From contig NC_063079.1 in assembly GCF_022605165.1 (NCBI RefSeq), positions 196,001 to 260,000 on the forward strand: 64,000 bases of DNA. The letters are read 5' to 3'. The translations under genes were made by a program, and so were the position numbers. The DNA is from Purpureocillium takamizusanense. Taxonomy: Eukaryota; Ascomycota; Sordariomycetes; Hypocreales; Ophiocordycipitaceae. Position 1 is the stretch's first letter; every line of letters begins with the position of its first letter. Below the pieces are notes generated by a model that saw only the letters and a list, made by a program, of their open reading frames with translations, was not told the DNA's origin and made no database searches. Of this stretch, positions 23,038 to 34,335 are shown one piece after another.

Positions 23038-24067
23038 ATGCCAGCAGAAACTCCAGTACCATTTTCTGTGCTCGGAAAGACGGCCGTCGTCACGGGCGCC
23101 GGTTCCGGTACGTCCAACTTGTACTTCGTTTTGTATCTCGTTCAACAGCTAACTTCCCAAAGGCATCAATCTTGCATTTGCCCGCCTCCTACTCAACAGC
23201 GGGTGCAATGTCGTCTTTGCCGGCTTGGCCCTTCGCCCCGAAGCAGAGGACCTAGTCTCACGACACAGCGACAAAGCGAGCACCCCCCGCGCTGTCTTCG
23301 TCAAGACCGATGTGACGTCGTGGTCCGATCTCCGCAACATGTTTGACGTGGCCGTTGCCGAGTTTGGTAGCTTCGACGTTGTGTGTCCAGGAGCTGGCAT
23401 CTATGAACCGAACTGTAGCAATTTCTGGCATCCGCCAGGGTCGGCCGAGAGCAAGGACGATATCGATGGCAACAGCTATAAGCTACTCGACATTAATATT
23501 ACGCACCCTATTCGAACGACTCAGCTCGCGCTTCAGTTCTGGCTCCATCCACCTCAAGCTGCAAGTACGTCTCGCCCATCGCCGGAGAGAGTGTCAGTCA
23601 AGAATCAGAAACGAGTGATTCTCATCTCTTCCATTGCGGCGCAAATGCCGACTTTCTTTGCGCCACTGTATGGCGCTTCCAAAGGTGCCATCACCGGGTT
23701 TACTCGCACCCTGGCTGCTCTGGAGCCGATAATGGGCGTGCGCGTCAACGCTGTTGCGCCGGGGCTGGTTCGCACGCCCATGTGGACCGACAACCCGGGG
23801 AAGTTGGCTATCGTCGACGAAGAAAAGGATGGATGGGTTATGCCCGAAGAGGTGGCAAGGGCAATGCTGGATTGCGTCGAAAAAGAATCGCTCATCGGGG
23901 GAACTGTTCTCGAGGTGGGCAAGAACAGCACCCGGCCTGTTGCTATGTTCAATGACCCAGGACCAGACAGAAGGCCTGGCACAGGCTTTGTAGCCAGCAA
24001 CGCGGCACAAGCCGTGCATCTTGTCTTGGATTGGCTGGCCGATGACAACATCTGGAAGGCTCCCTAA
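23038..24067 (+). CDS. Short-chain dehydrogenase, 15-hydroxyprostaglandin-dehydrogenase-like
   Basis: Two exons, 23038-23107 and 23163-24067 (55-nt intron with GCTAAC branch site), giving 324 aa. The nucleotide-binding motif TGAGSGI is assembled across the intron. The usual NNAG reads CPGAG, as in several fungal members of this subgroup. ISSIAAQ and YGASKGA supply Ser and Tyr-Lys. A C-terminal extension ends in VHLVLDWLADDNIWKAP. Role: NAD(P)-dependent oxidation or reduction of a secondary alcohol or ketone, substrate unknown. Third SDR in a same-strand series (19.0-24.1 kb), tail-to-tail with the broken FAD oxidase. Confidence 0.88.
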
Positions 24068-24123
24068 AGCTCTGGCACGGTAGGCTACAAGCACTCGGAG
24101 CCGGAAGGGAAGAGTCAATATGC

Positions 24124-25654
24124 TCAGCACTTGGGCAATCTGAATGACCCCGACAGCAAGTTCTGAAATAATCCATGGGGATCATACTTCTGGGCAACCT
24201 GCCGCATGAATAGGACGTTGTCTTCTCCGTAGCTGCTGAGAGCGTCCTGACTTGGGTCCGCGTAATTGACATATATCCAAGGAACGATGGCTGAGATTGA
24301 CTCCGCATATCGCTTCAAATTCGCCGTCATGATGCGGCATCGGTCGTAAATGATTGACTCTTGCTCAGTGGTGCGACATGACGCGGCACAAAGCCAGAGC
24401 AGAGAATTGTCCTTGACCATGTCGAGGCCGAGGACGTTGCCGCCCTTCACGGCTCCAATATCGGCGAACAATGTGGGTAGAGGCTGGAACAGGCTCTGAG
24501 TGACAAGATCGTCCGCCGGGATGCTCTGGAGCAAATCTTCGACTAGGGTTTCGTGCATCTCGGCTGCGGCTTTGACGACACGCTTGTCGTTGCGAAAGGT
24601 TAGGGTAAACCATACGTTTCTGTGACAAATTTGAGCCGTTGGCGGCTGAAGCTGCAGCGGTAAGATGTGAGGAGCACCTTACCTCAAGCCAGAAGGAAGA
24701 ATGTAGTCGTTGGCGATGCCGCTCATCGTACGTGTCTTGAGGTCGCTGAAGAACGCCGGAATCCTCTGCACCTCATCAAACACACGAGCCTCCTGCACTC
24801 CGTCCGTGTCGACCAGGACGTGGGCCACGATGATGTCGGAGGATAAGCTTGGTTGGTGTGTGAAGTTGATAATGAAGGCTGCTTCTGGATGTCTGTGGTT
24901 GTCGCTGGTGAAGTTGACGAGAGAATCGATCAAGGCGTCGGTGCATGACGCATGTGAGGCTCCAAGCCCGCCCCAGAGCTTCGGTGCGACGAATGCGTGG
25001 ACGTCAAACCTTGTGATGTGACGATGCCAAAGTTGCTCAAGCCGCCCTTGAGAGCTCTCCACAAGTCTTCATTGGCGTTTTCATTAGCCTCAACAATCGT
25101 GCCGTTGGCGAGAACAACTTCGGCGTTGACAACATTGTCGCAGGCGAAGCCCTTTCGATCGGCGTAGTATGAGTTCCCGCCGCCAGTCAAGAGGCCCCCG
25201 ACACCGACGTCGGCATCCCGGCCGCCTGCGACCATGACGCCTTCCGACTCGAGGACTTTGTAGACGTTGCCCCATGTCTGCGCAGGTCCAATAGAGGCGA
25301 CCTTGAGGATGGGGTTGTAGGAAACCGCGTTGAAGTAGACGAGGTCAATGGTGACGCCGTCGACGATGTTGCTCCCACCTGCCCAGTGGCTGTGACCACC
25401 GCTCCTAACGGCAAAGCCGCCGTGACCACAACGAGCCAATGCTTGAAGCGTGACGGCGACATCTTGCTTGGTTCGGGGCTGGATAATGCAACATGGTCGC
25501 AGACGTGAGCTTGCTGACCACCACGATTCGATTCGCGCCTCATATTGTGTGTCCCCGGGCAAGAGCATTTGTTCTCGGAGTCCGGCCGCGATGAGAGCAT
25601 CGCACTCCCGATACAGACATGTGTTAGCAGAAGAGTGGGAAGGTTGAAACGCAT
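24124..25654 (-). pseudogene. Berberine-bridge-type FAD-linked oxidase, frameshifted
   Basis: Strong similarity to secreted BBE-like oxidases that oxidise alcohols or drive ring closures. Readable parts: signal-like MRFNLPTLLLTHVCIGS from ATG 25654, then CDALIAAGLREQMLLPGD in another frame, RSGGHSHWAGGSN with the FAD-attaching His, and DLWRALKGGLSNFGIVT. RFDVHAFVAPKLWGG follows in a third frame, then after a normal 63-nt intron (24682-24620) NVWFTLTF up to the stop at 24124. The break at about 25009-25023 is a near-tandem 5-nt duplication inside a conserved exon, too short for an intron. The one near 25597-25612 resembles a 1-nt loss between signal peptide and mature part. Either a young pseudogene or assembly errors. 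The rest is well preserved. Confidence 0.75.
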
Positions 25655-26978
25655 GTACGAGAATGACAGTAGCCGATGCCTGGCTTCAATAGCAGGCGGT
25701 GGCATCGTGCCCAGGTCAACCTCAATCGGCGGCACGGACGCACCTGTGGATTGCCTGCCATTATTCCCAATCGATGCACGACAACCGAGGGCCGTCTCAG
25801 GGAAGCTGCGCTGGGTATCAACGCTATGAGCGGAAGACATTCAGCGGAACATCTTCTATTTGTATATGAATCTTGTTACAACCACATGAAAGGAACGCCA
25901 CCCCGCCCGAGTTTCATTGTATCACCACTGTCAGTAGAGGGATTCCGAGCTGGACGCTAAATTGCTCTTCTGCATGTAATGCCAAGCTTGCTGTGACAGT
26001 TTATTAGTAAACATTCGCCAACCCAGTCCGATCGCAGCCCGCCGTACTCCATGAGGGTTGCGCGCCGAAGATTGTTGCCCTGTTAAGGACCTGAAGAGAC
26101 GGCGATTGAGGCAGTAGTACGGTTCGTGTATACATAACTCGGGCCGAGCAACCAGTAATTCGGAACCCCTATTTGGCGCCATGCCTGTTCGCGGGGGCGT
26201 GAATGAGCATTGCCCGTTCTCTAAATCCTCTGCAGTGTTGTGGGCACATGTATCAATGGATAGGGGTGCCGACCGCAAACCGCTGTGCAAGCGCATTGTC
26301 TCCAGGAAAGTGCCACTCACGGCGATCAACATGGGAAGCGCATTGTCTCATGCTTTGCCAGTCCGTAGTGTCTGGCTTTGTTACGATCCCAAACGTATCA
26401 GGCTTGCCAGGCAAATGGTACGTTGAATCACTCGACCGCCCGTGACCTCGGCGATGACGTTTCCACACTGCGGAGAGGCGTCGGCGATGTCGAGCCACTG
26501 GACTTGAGTGACGGGATGGCATATTATCGTGGCTTATGACAGGCCGGCCATTTACACTTTTGGCGCTGCAACGCCAACGGGGATTGACGCATTGCAACAG
26601 GTTCGCATCTGCTGGGGCGCTGCTGTACTGGCAGCTGAACATCGGCGACGAGAGCTGACATTGTGCCACGATGCCCGCCGACCACTCCGGTGAGCTCGGC
26701 GACCTCCACAATACCAGCTTGGCGATTGCCACGGCTGTCGGCGACTGTCTCTTACATGGAGCACCCGCCCCCGTCTCATGACATATTTGAAGAGAACAGT
26801 GTTCTGCCGCATAAAGTGAAAATGAATGGTATTCGCTGCAGCGCGAGCATGTGAAGTCTTGGTTCCTCTCTCATCAAACCTCTGGTCACGTACCTGCGAC
26901 ACTACTAGCCATTTGCAACCGGCGACAACCCCCTCAAGGCCAAATCAAGCCCGGCTTGCCCAAACGCATCTTGGCGAA
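25655..26978. other. Intergenic, 1.3 kb, divergent promoters
   Basis: Lies between the divergent FAD oxidase and MBL-fold genes. No frame shows convincing coding features. Confidence 0.5.
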
Positions 26979-27931
26979 ATGGCGAACCAGCCGCGAATTC
27001 ACGACCTGCACGACCCCAAAACTGGAACCTGGCAGTACGTGGTGGCGGACTCCGCGACTAAGGTAGCCGCCATCATCGACCCGGTGCTCGACTTCGATGC
27101 TGCCACTGCTAGAGTCAGCACGAGCAATGCGGATTCACTCGTGGCCCTTGTAAAAGAAAACGGCTACACGATTGACCTAATTCTCGAAACGCATGCTCAC
27201 GCGGACCACCTTACAGCGGCTGGCTACCTCCAGGAGGAGCTGCGCAAGACGCAGGACAAGCAGCCGAGAATAGGCATTGGAAAACACATCAAGCAAGTAC
27301 AAGAACGGTTCGGTCAGAGATATCAAGTTGGTCACGAAGAGTATGATGATGCATTCGACTTTTTATACGACGATGGAGACCAAATTACCATTGGTGGCCT
27401 TACCGGAACTGTTCTCCATCTGCCCGGCCACACTCCCGACCATGTTGGGTATCGCATTGGAGGTAGGTGGCATTCAGACTGATACAAACATTCGATACAA
27501 AATAGTAGCTCATATCCGAGTCAGACAACATTTTCTGCGGAGACTCTCTCTTCAATGCCGACGTGGGTTCTGCCCGTTGCGACTTTCCCGGCGGCGACGC
27601 CAGACAGCTCTTCGCTTCGGTCCGGAAGCTCTTGAGCCACCCTGAACAGTTCAAAATTTGGACGGGTCACGACTATCCACCCGAAACCCGTGACGGTCCC
27701 GTATCGGCAATGACGGTCGGCGAACAACGCGCACGCAATAAGCATCTTAAAGATGGTGTCGTCGAGGACGAGTTTGTCAAGTGGAGGACCGAACGCGACG
27801 CCACACTGTCGGAACCGCGCCTGATCCATCACGCGCTACAGTTCAACATTCGGGCTGGCAAACTCCCTGCAAAAAGTGCAGCTGGTGATCGCTTGTTGCA
27901 CCTGCCTATTAAGACAGAGAAGTCCTGGTAA
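26979..27931 (+). CDS. Metallo-beta-lactamase-fold protein, ETHE1/persulfide-dioxygenase-like
   Basis: Two exons, 26979-27462 and 27525-27931 (62-nt intron), giving 296 aa. The start MANQPRIHDL is preferred over an upstream in-frame codon because homologous sequence begins there. Metal ligands: HAHADH at 72-77, His in LPGHTPDH, Asp in FCGDSLF and His in WTGHDYPP. The spacing and the WTGHDY block fit the ETHE1/Blh-like persulfide dioxygenases of sulfur detoxification rather than the MBL thioesterases (ACTE type) that release NR-PKS products. A role in glutathione persulfide oxidation is inferred from family. No mitochondrial presequence is obvious. It is not clearly part of either metabolite cluster. 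Confidence 0.88.
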
Positions 27932-28474
27932 TTATATCGGCGCCTTAGTGACCGGCTAGCAGTTTAACATCTCTCAATGCTCACCTATGCCATATCTCAA
28001 ATTTACTTATGCCCTCCTATTTGCAGTAGAGCCCTACTTTGTGCCTCATTATTTTAGGCTCGTGCGATACCATTATAGTCACCGCTCTAAATTTTAGGCT
28101 TCCGTGGTTTATATACACCTTCTGCCTTAATGTCACTCTCGTTGTTAGTGATCGGTGGCCGTATCGCTGTTATTCAACAGCCACGCATGGGGCACCCCGG
28201 GAATGCGCGTGCACAAGCATGATCTTTTGGGGTTAAAAGGCTTGGTAGAGGCAATGACATCTACCTTATGGTGGGCAAGATATCAATTAACGGATTCTCA
28301 GGCCGTCTCTCTACCTATCCGAAAAAGTAGTTCTGGGTCCCATTCTTCCGGATGAGGAACTCCTTCATGTTCTTCGTATTCTCTACACACCAACTTGCCT
28401 CCATCACTACAGAGGATAGTATCTAGAAGTCAACGGTCAGTATTATAAGTTTCGATATCCAGGTGACATAAGGG
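27932..28474. other. Intergenic, convergent 3' flanks
   Basis: About 0.54 kb, fairly AT-rich. No supported gene. Confidence 0.5.
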
Positions 28475-28969
28475 CTAGTTCAGCTTACTGAGGTCGATAG
28501 ACGACTCTGTAATCGCCGACTGTCCAGGCTTTGCAGATAGTGCATCACTCCAGCAAAAGGCCTGCAATATGTTCTTCTTCCCTGATCTATGAAGGTACCA
28601 GTGCCAACAAGAACCTGTGAATCTGTACAAATGTAAGCGGTAGAGCACTTACCGAGGGAATGGCAATGCACTGAAGACTCACCCTGTTCCACGGACTAGC
28701 TGTCCAGACCTGAAGCCGATGCAAGCGTCAAGATCTATACCAAAAGAGTCGACAAGCTCCGAGACCCAAGGTTGTTCCCCCTGTTCGCATTGCCCATACT
28801 TGAGATAAAAGTTTGAGCCATCGATGCTAGGGATGCCAAAGCAAGTTTCATTGAATCTTTGGCAACTCGGGGCGGGTGTCGAGATTGCTTCACCAACCTG
28901 AACGGACTCAACAGCTCTAGCTGCAGTCCATGAGGCCATAAACAGAGTCGTCAGAGTATAAATGAGCAT
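28475..28969 (-). CDS. Small secreted cysteine-containing protein, C-terminus uncertain
   Basis: ATG at 28969 opens MLIYTLTTLFMASWTAARAV, a likely signal peptide, followed by a mature part with Cys residues in SCQRFNETCFGIP, KYGQCEQGE and DACIGF. The continuous frame ends near 28679, but GTGAGT immediately before that stop and GTAAGT further on suggest one or two introns, with the last exon ending at the TAG near 28475. The exact downstream exons cannot be fixed by eye. No family is recognised. Size, signal peptide and cysteines suit a small secreted (effector-like or cell-wall) protein. It sits next to a secreted protease on the same strand. Confidence 0.5.
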
Positions 28970-29363
28970 TTTGCTTTGAAGATTGTGAGTGGAATTATGT
29001 TTAGAGATGAAGAGCAGCTGTTGACAGAGCTCATCCTGTAGTCAGCTTTATAATCGCAAGCGGCTGACAGTTGAGATATATACTCGAAGTCCTTCGAGCT
29101 GGGTGTCGCGAAGTAGGTTAAGCGACCCCACAGAGTAACCTCGGCAAATCCAGGGTCTTGCGCAATATCTGGTAATACCACGTCTTGGCTGCGCATGCTG
29201 GCATGATCAGGCATAGGCATGGGCACGGTGTTGTAAGCCAAGCGAGCGCGGTGTGACCTCAAGTGTAATGCTATACCTCTGACGTTGTCTTATTACATGT
29301 ATAATGAAACAACATAAGGTCGGGGGCTCTGTATGCGATGCTAGCTTGCAAACTTAAGCGAGA
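28970..29363. other. Intergenic between protease and small secreted protein
   Basis: 394 nt between two minus-strand genes. Promoter of the small secreted protein and terminator of the protease are expected here. No further feature seen. Confidence 0.5.
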
Positions 29364-30698
<1,335 letters not shown>

Positions 30699-31225
30699 GA
30701 CTACCGTGATGCAGACGAGTGCTTGTACAATCACCACATTGGGTGTCGAGAAATGATGGCATCTTTGCTGATTTTATCTACCTTTTGGGTCATATTATCG
30801 CGCAGCTCCGCCTGGAGAGGGCGCGCTGGCGTCGAATTAGAGTGTACCACTCACATGCTCGGTTGGGATGGCCATAGATCAAACGGGCGGGAGGATCAAG
30901 AAGGCGTGCTGTAAAACTCAGCGGCCTTCCTGATTGAAGATGGCCGGTGCGGGGAGGGTAGCAGTGAGGCTGGACGATCGCCCAAAAATACCGGACCTGC
31001 CTGTCAAAGCAGTCCTTCTAAAGGAGCTGGATCTTATCATCGCAGTCGAGGAAGATACAGAGTCAGCTCAGACAGGCTTGCACCGGTTTCGAAAGTCCAT
31101 GTCATAGCTCGAACTACATCTTCAGCTCAATTGCGCGTCAAATTCTTCCAGCGCCTCTCAACGGCTACAAACTCCTTCAAATGCCTCCCATCCCACGTTC
31201 CCCGTCTGACGACTAGCTGTCCCCT
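30699..31225. other. Intergenic upstream of the protease
   Basis: 527 nt holding the protease promoter and the GFA gene's 3' flank. No gene supported. Confidence 0.5.
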
Positions 31226-31810
31226 TCAATCCGAAGGCCCCGTGTCATGCTTCTCACCAGTCAGGTGGTCCGTGACACCCGGTATTTCGTTTCTGCACCA
31301 TAGGTTACCTCCTTCCTTGGTCAGGAGCGGCCCATATTTGCGCAAGTCATCATCGTCGAAGCACCCCACTGCAAGGTTGATGAGCTTGCTCGTTTCTCTG
31401 CGGAAGAATATGTAGCTGCCGCAGTTACAGCAGAAGCCTCGGTGGTTTCCCGGCGCTGCTTGATACGTTCGCAGCGTCGAATCGGCGTCGAACACGACGT
31501 CGACCTTCTTGAACTGATGGAAGCGGAACATGAGGGAGCCGGTCACCTTGCGGCACCACGAGCACTGGCAGGTACCGATCTAGGCATTTGCCCGTCAGGC
31601 GCATGCGACGTGTCAGCGAACGCGTCCGTGTTATGTTTTCGGGAAGGTGGTTGTCGTGGCTGCAGGCATGCTTGAGCAATAAGGGCGTGACCCTTGAGCA
31701 CGACGTACCGCATCGTCAAAGTCATGGTCCTGAGGGACGGTGATGGTATACCGGACCGACCCGCAAAGACAACCGCCGGAGATAGTCTTGGGTTTCTCGA
31801 TTGTGGCCAT
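31226..31810 (-). CDS. GFA (glutathione-dependent formaldehyde-activating) domain protein
   Basis: Two minus-strand exons, 31810-31709 and 31579-31226 (129-nt intron), giving 151 aa. Zinc-binding cysteines are visible in GGCLCGSVRY (exon 1), TCQCSWCRKVTGS (start of exon 2) and FCCNCGSYIF, the standard CENP-V/GFA arrangement. These small cytosolic proteins are often annotated as S-(hydroxymethyl)glutathione synthase-like, but most fungal members have no proven reaction. Length and motif order are normal. It is on the same strand as the protease, 0.5 kb away, with no evident functional link. Confidence 0.88.
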
Positions 31811-32447
31811 GGGACTTTCGTTGCCGCTTTGGCTACTCGATCATGAGGAGGCGAGAGTCTGTGAGTGCACGATCAGTGAAGCATGACTCTATCATGAGGT
31901 CTTACATAGTCGTATTTGTATTCGCATCTGAGGCGATGCTCTCAGCCTCTTTCACCAGATTTGGAAGGTGCTCAAAGACATCAACCTGCGTGTCGAAATT
32001 TCACAAACTTGCGGTACCTCCGTTTAAATCTGGCTTTGAGGTACAAGTACTCTGGCCACCGTCTTACTTCTAATTCGAACGACATCGGGCAAGCTGTATT
32101 ATTTAGTCCAGCCAAGAGCCCTGAAGGGAAATGTGCTACTTCAACTCTTTTCCAGTAACGATCAAGGACGAAATGCTTGCCTGAGAGCTGACAGACAGAG
32201 CTGGCCATGAGTAAACAAGCGACAAACCTGCAGGGATTTGAGCAAGAACGGTGCGTCTTTGGAGGCGAGCGAAGCGCTAGGGGCGGGGTATCTCCAGGTG
32301 GCTCGAGTGAGTGAATCAATACGAAATACGGCGTCTCCGTTGCATCTGCCGTCAGGGAACCAAACGTTCGCTCCTTGTCTTGAAAGGTGCAGTCTGGATA
32401 AAGTACATTCTCTATTCCTCCTGTCTATCGCACCAACTGTCGGCGCC
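31811..32447. other. Intergenic between GFA protein and epimerase-like gene
   Basis: 637 nt. No supported gene. Promoter of the GFA gene expected at the left end. Confidence 0.5.
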
Positions 32448-33404
32448 TCAAACAGCCTTTAAGCTCCTGGCAAAGTCTTCCACGGTATCGCGAAAGGGCT
32501 GGTCAGGCACAAATCCGATCGCCAGCGCCCGCGAAATGTCAAACTCGAACGGCCAGCTGTCGAGCATCGCCTTGATCTCCGGTGTCGCGTCCTCCCTCTT
32601 GATCAGCCGGAGCGCCTCCTCTCCTCCGACGTCGCGCAGCGCCTGCAGCATGCTGCCAACCGTCTCCGTGATGCCAGGCAGAAGCACCTGCCGCACATGC
32701 GGTGGCATACACTCTGGAGGGAGCGTGAGGCACAGCACGAGGTTGCGGACGAGCGTCCTCGGCGAGCAGAGCCAGCACTTGAAGTCGTCTGGGCAGGGCA
32801 GCACACTCTCCTTGCCCTGAAGCGGCTCGCGGATGATGCCGCTCATCCAACTGCTCGCCGCCTGCGTAGGCTTGCCCGGACGGACCGTGATGCTGGGAAA
32901 CCGTAGCGTGAAGCCAATGATGTGCCCGCGGCGGTTGTAGTCGTTGACGGCGGCTTCGATCATGATCTTTTGCGTGCCGTAGCTGCTCTGGGGCGTGCAC
33001 ACCGTGTCCTCGGACGGCATGGAAGGCAGCGGCTGTCCGTACGCGGCGCAGGACGAGGCGTAGATGAACCGGACTCCGGGGCACGTCTTGCGGATCTCTT
33101 CCAGGAGGCGCAGCGTGCTGTGCAGGTTCACGCGGTAGCCCAAGTCAAAGTCGTCCTCGCTGCCCGCTGACATGATGCCGTGAAATGCGTACACGGCGTC
33201 GAGGTCCTTGGACAGGACAGCGCCAGGCTCCTCGTAGAGGTCGGCCTTGGTGCACGTTGCGTTGTCCCGGTTCGCAGCAGCGGCGGCGGCTGGAACGGTC
33301 GGCTCGACGATGTCTGTCAGGTGTACTTGATGCCCATCGTTGAGAAGCTGCTCGGCGAGGGCCTGGCCGACAAAGCCCCCCGCCCCCGTGATGAGAACCT
33401 TCAT
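32448..33404 (-). CDS. NAD-dependent epimerase/dehydratase-like protein (D-erythronate dehydrogenase-like)
   Basis: Single exon of 318 aa. The start MKVLITGAGGFVGQ is chosen because the Rossmann motif begins there; an upstream in-frame ATG at 33455 would add 17 unlikely residues. An extended SDR: GAGGFVG cofactor site, IYASSCAAYG with the active-site Ser and SSYGTQK with the Tyr-Lys pair. Overall resemblance is to the DenD-like epimerase group, which oxidises four-carbon sugar acids (D-erythronate), although nucleotide-sugar epimerases are the alternative. It is divergent from a permease gene across 0.93 kb and lies in a GC-rich block with a regulator and another dehydrogenase, which suggests sugar-acid catabolism. 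Confidence 0.85.
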   Translation of the reverse strand: MKVLITGAGGFVGQALAEQLLNDGHQVHLTDIVEPTVPAAAAAANRDNATCTKADLYEEPGAVLSKDLDAVYAFHGIMSAGSEDDFDLGYRVNLHSTLRLLEEIRKTCPGVRFIYASSCAAYGQPLPSMPSEDTVCTPQSSYGTQKIMIEAAVNDYNRRGHIIGFTLRFPSITVRPGKPTQAASSWMSGIIREPLQGKESVLPCPDDFKCWLCSPRTLVRNLVLCLTLPPECMPPHVRQVLLPGITETVGSMLQALRDVGGEEALRLIKREDATPEIKAMLDSWPFEFDISRALAIGFVPDQPFRDTVEDFARSLKAV

Positions 33405-34335
33405 GGTGGGCGCGCTCGATGCTTTCGAGCACACAATCAAGAAAGATGAGTCCACGCCGCGGGTTCTTTTGTTGCTTAATATCTGGTGAGCGGCACTGAC
33501 GACCCCTCACCATTGCTTTATGCAACTGCGCGAAGCATCGTCGAGTTTGTTACCGACCTGCGCCCCGCTCAGCTGCCGCTGCTCGGGCTTGTGTCCGACG
33601 CGCGGAGAACGCCCCGTCAATTCATGCATGCACTTGGTCGCGGGGAAATAAATTCCAGTGCTTGAAAACCTCCGTTGGAGACACTGGACAGGAAGCGGGC
33701 AGGGGGCCGGAAAGCGACGAACGACAGGCTTCGCTCGGCATGAATCATGGCACGCCACCTCGCAAGGGCAGAGAACGGGATGGCCGCACTTGGCAGCAGC
33801 AGTAAGACGCGCCTGGTTCCCCCCGCAAACAAGGAGACCCGCCTCGGTGTCAGATCGTCCGACTCGGGGGGGCTGGTGGTGTCACGGCTGCATCACGACA
33901 GCATCGGGAAGGGGGGAGGAGGGCGCTACTGCCAGCAACAAACCCCGTCATTGTAGGGAACAGACTTTCGTCTCGTCCGCAGAGTGGACTTATTAGCCGC
34001 GGCGGCAGGCAAAACAAGCTCCAGGAACGCCACGCGGGCTAGCAGTGGGAACCAGCCGAGCAAGTGAGCATCCTGGGTCCCGCTGTGAATTCTGGGGATC
34101 GAACATTGCGGGGGAAAGCCGGCAGTTGCCCACGGTGTTGAGTCCGCCGTGAGTCCGGTCTGGTCTCGTGGGTGCGACGCAACTCCGCTGTCCTTCTGGA
34201 ACGGCACACGTATTAAGTTAGTTATAAAGTCGGCTACCGCACATGTCCACCAGCTTTTCGTCAGGGGGCATGAGAATCCACCCTTCCCCACCGCTCATCG
34301 CACACATTTGCATCATCAGACGAACAGCCCGAGCC
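33405..34335. promoter_or_regulatory. Divergent promoter, epimerase-like gene / MFS permease
   Basis: 0.93 kb between divergent starts (33404 and 34336). Shared control by the nearby Zn2Cys6 factor is plausible, but no specific binding motif was identified. Confidence 0.45.

Noticed and set aside
26979..27931. MBL-fold protein as the missing trans thioesterase of the PKS
   Set aside because: Motif spacing and the WTGHDY block fit ETHE1/persulfide dioxygenases rather than the ACTE-type thioesterases, and the gene is 12 kb away on the far side of unrelated genes.
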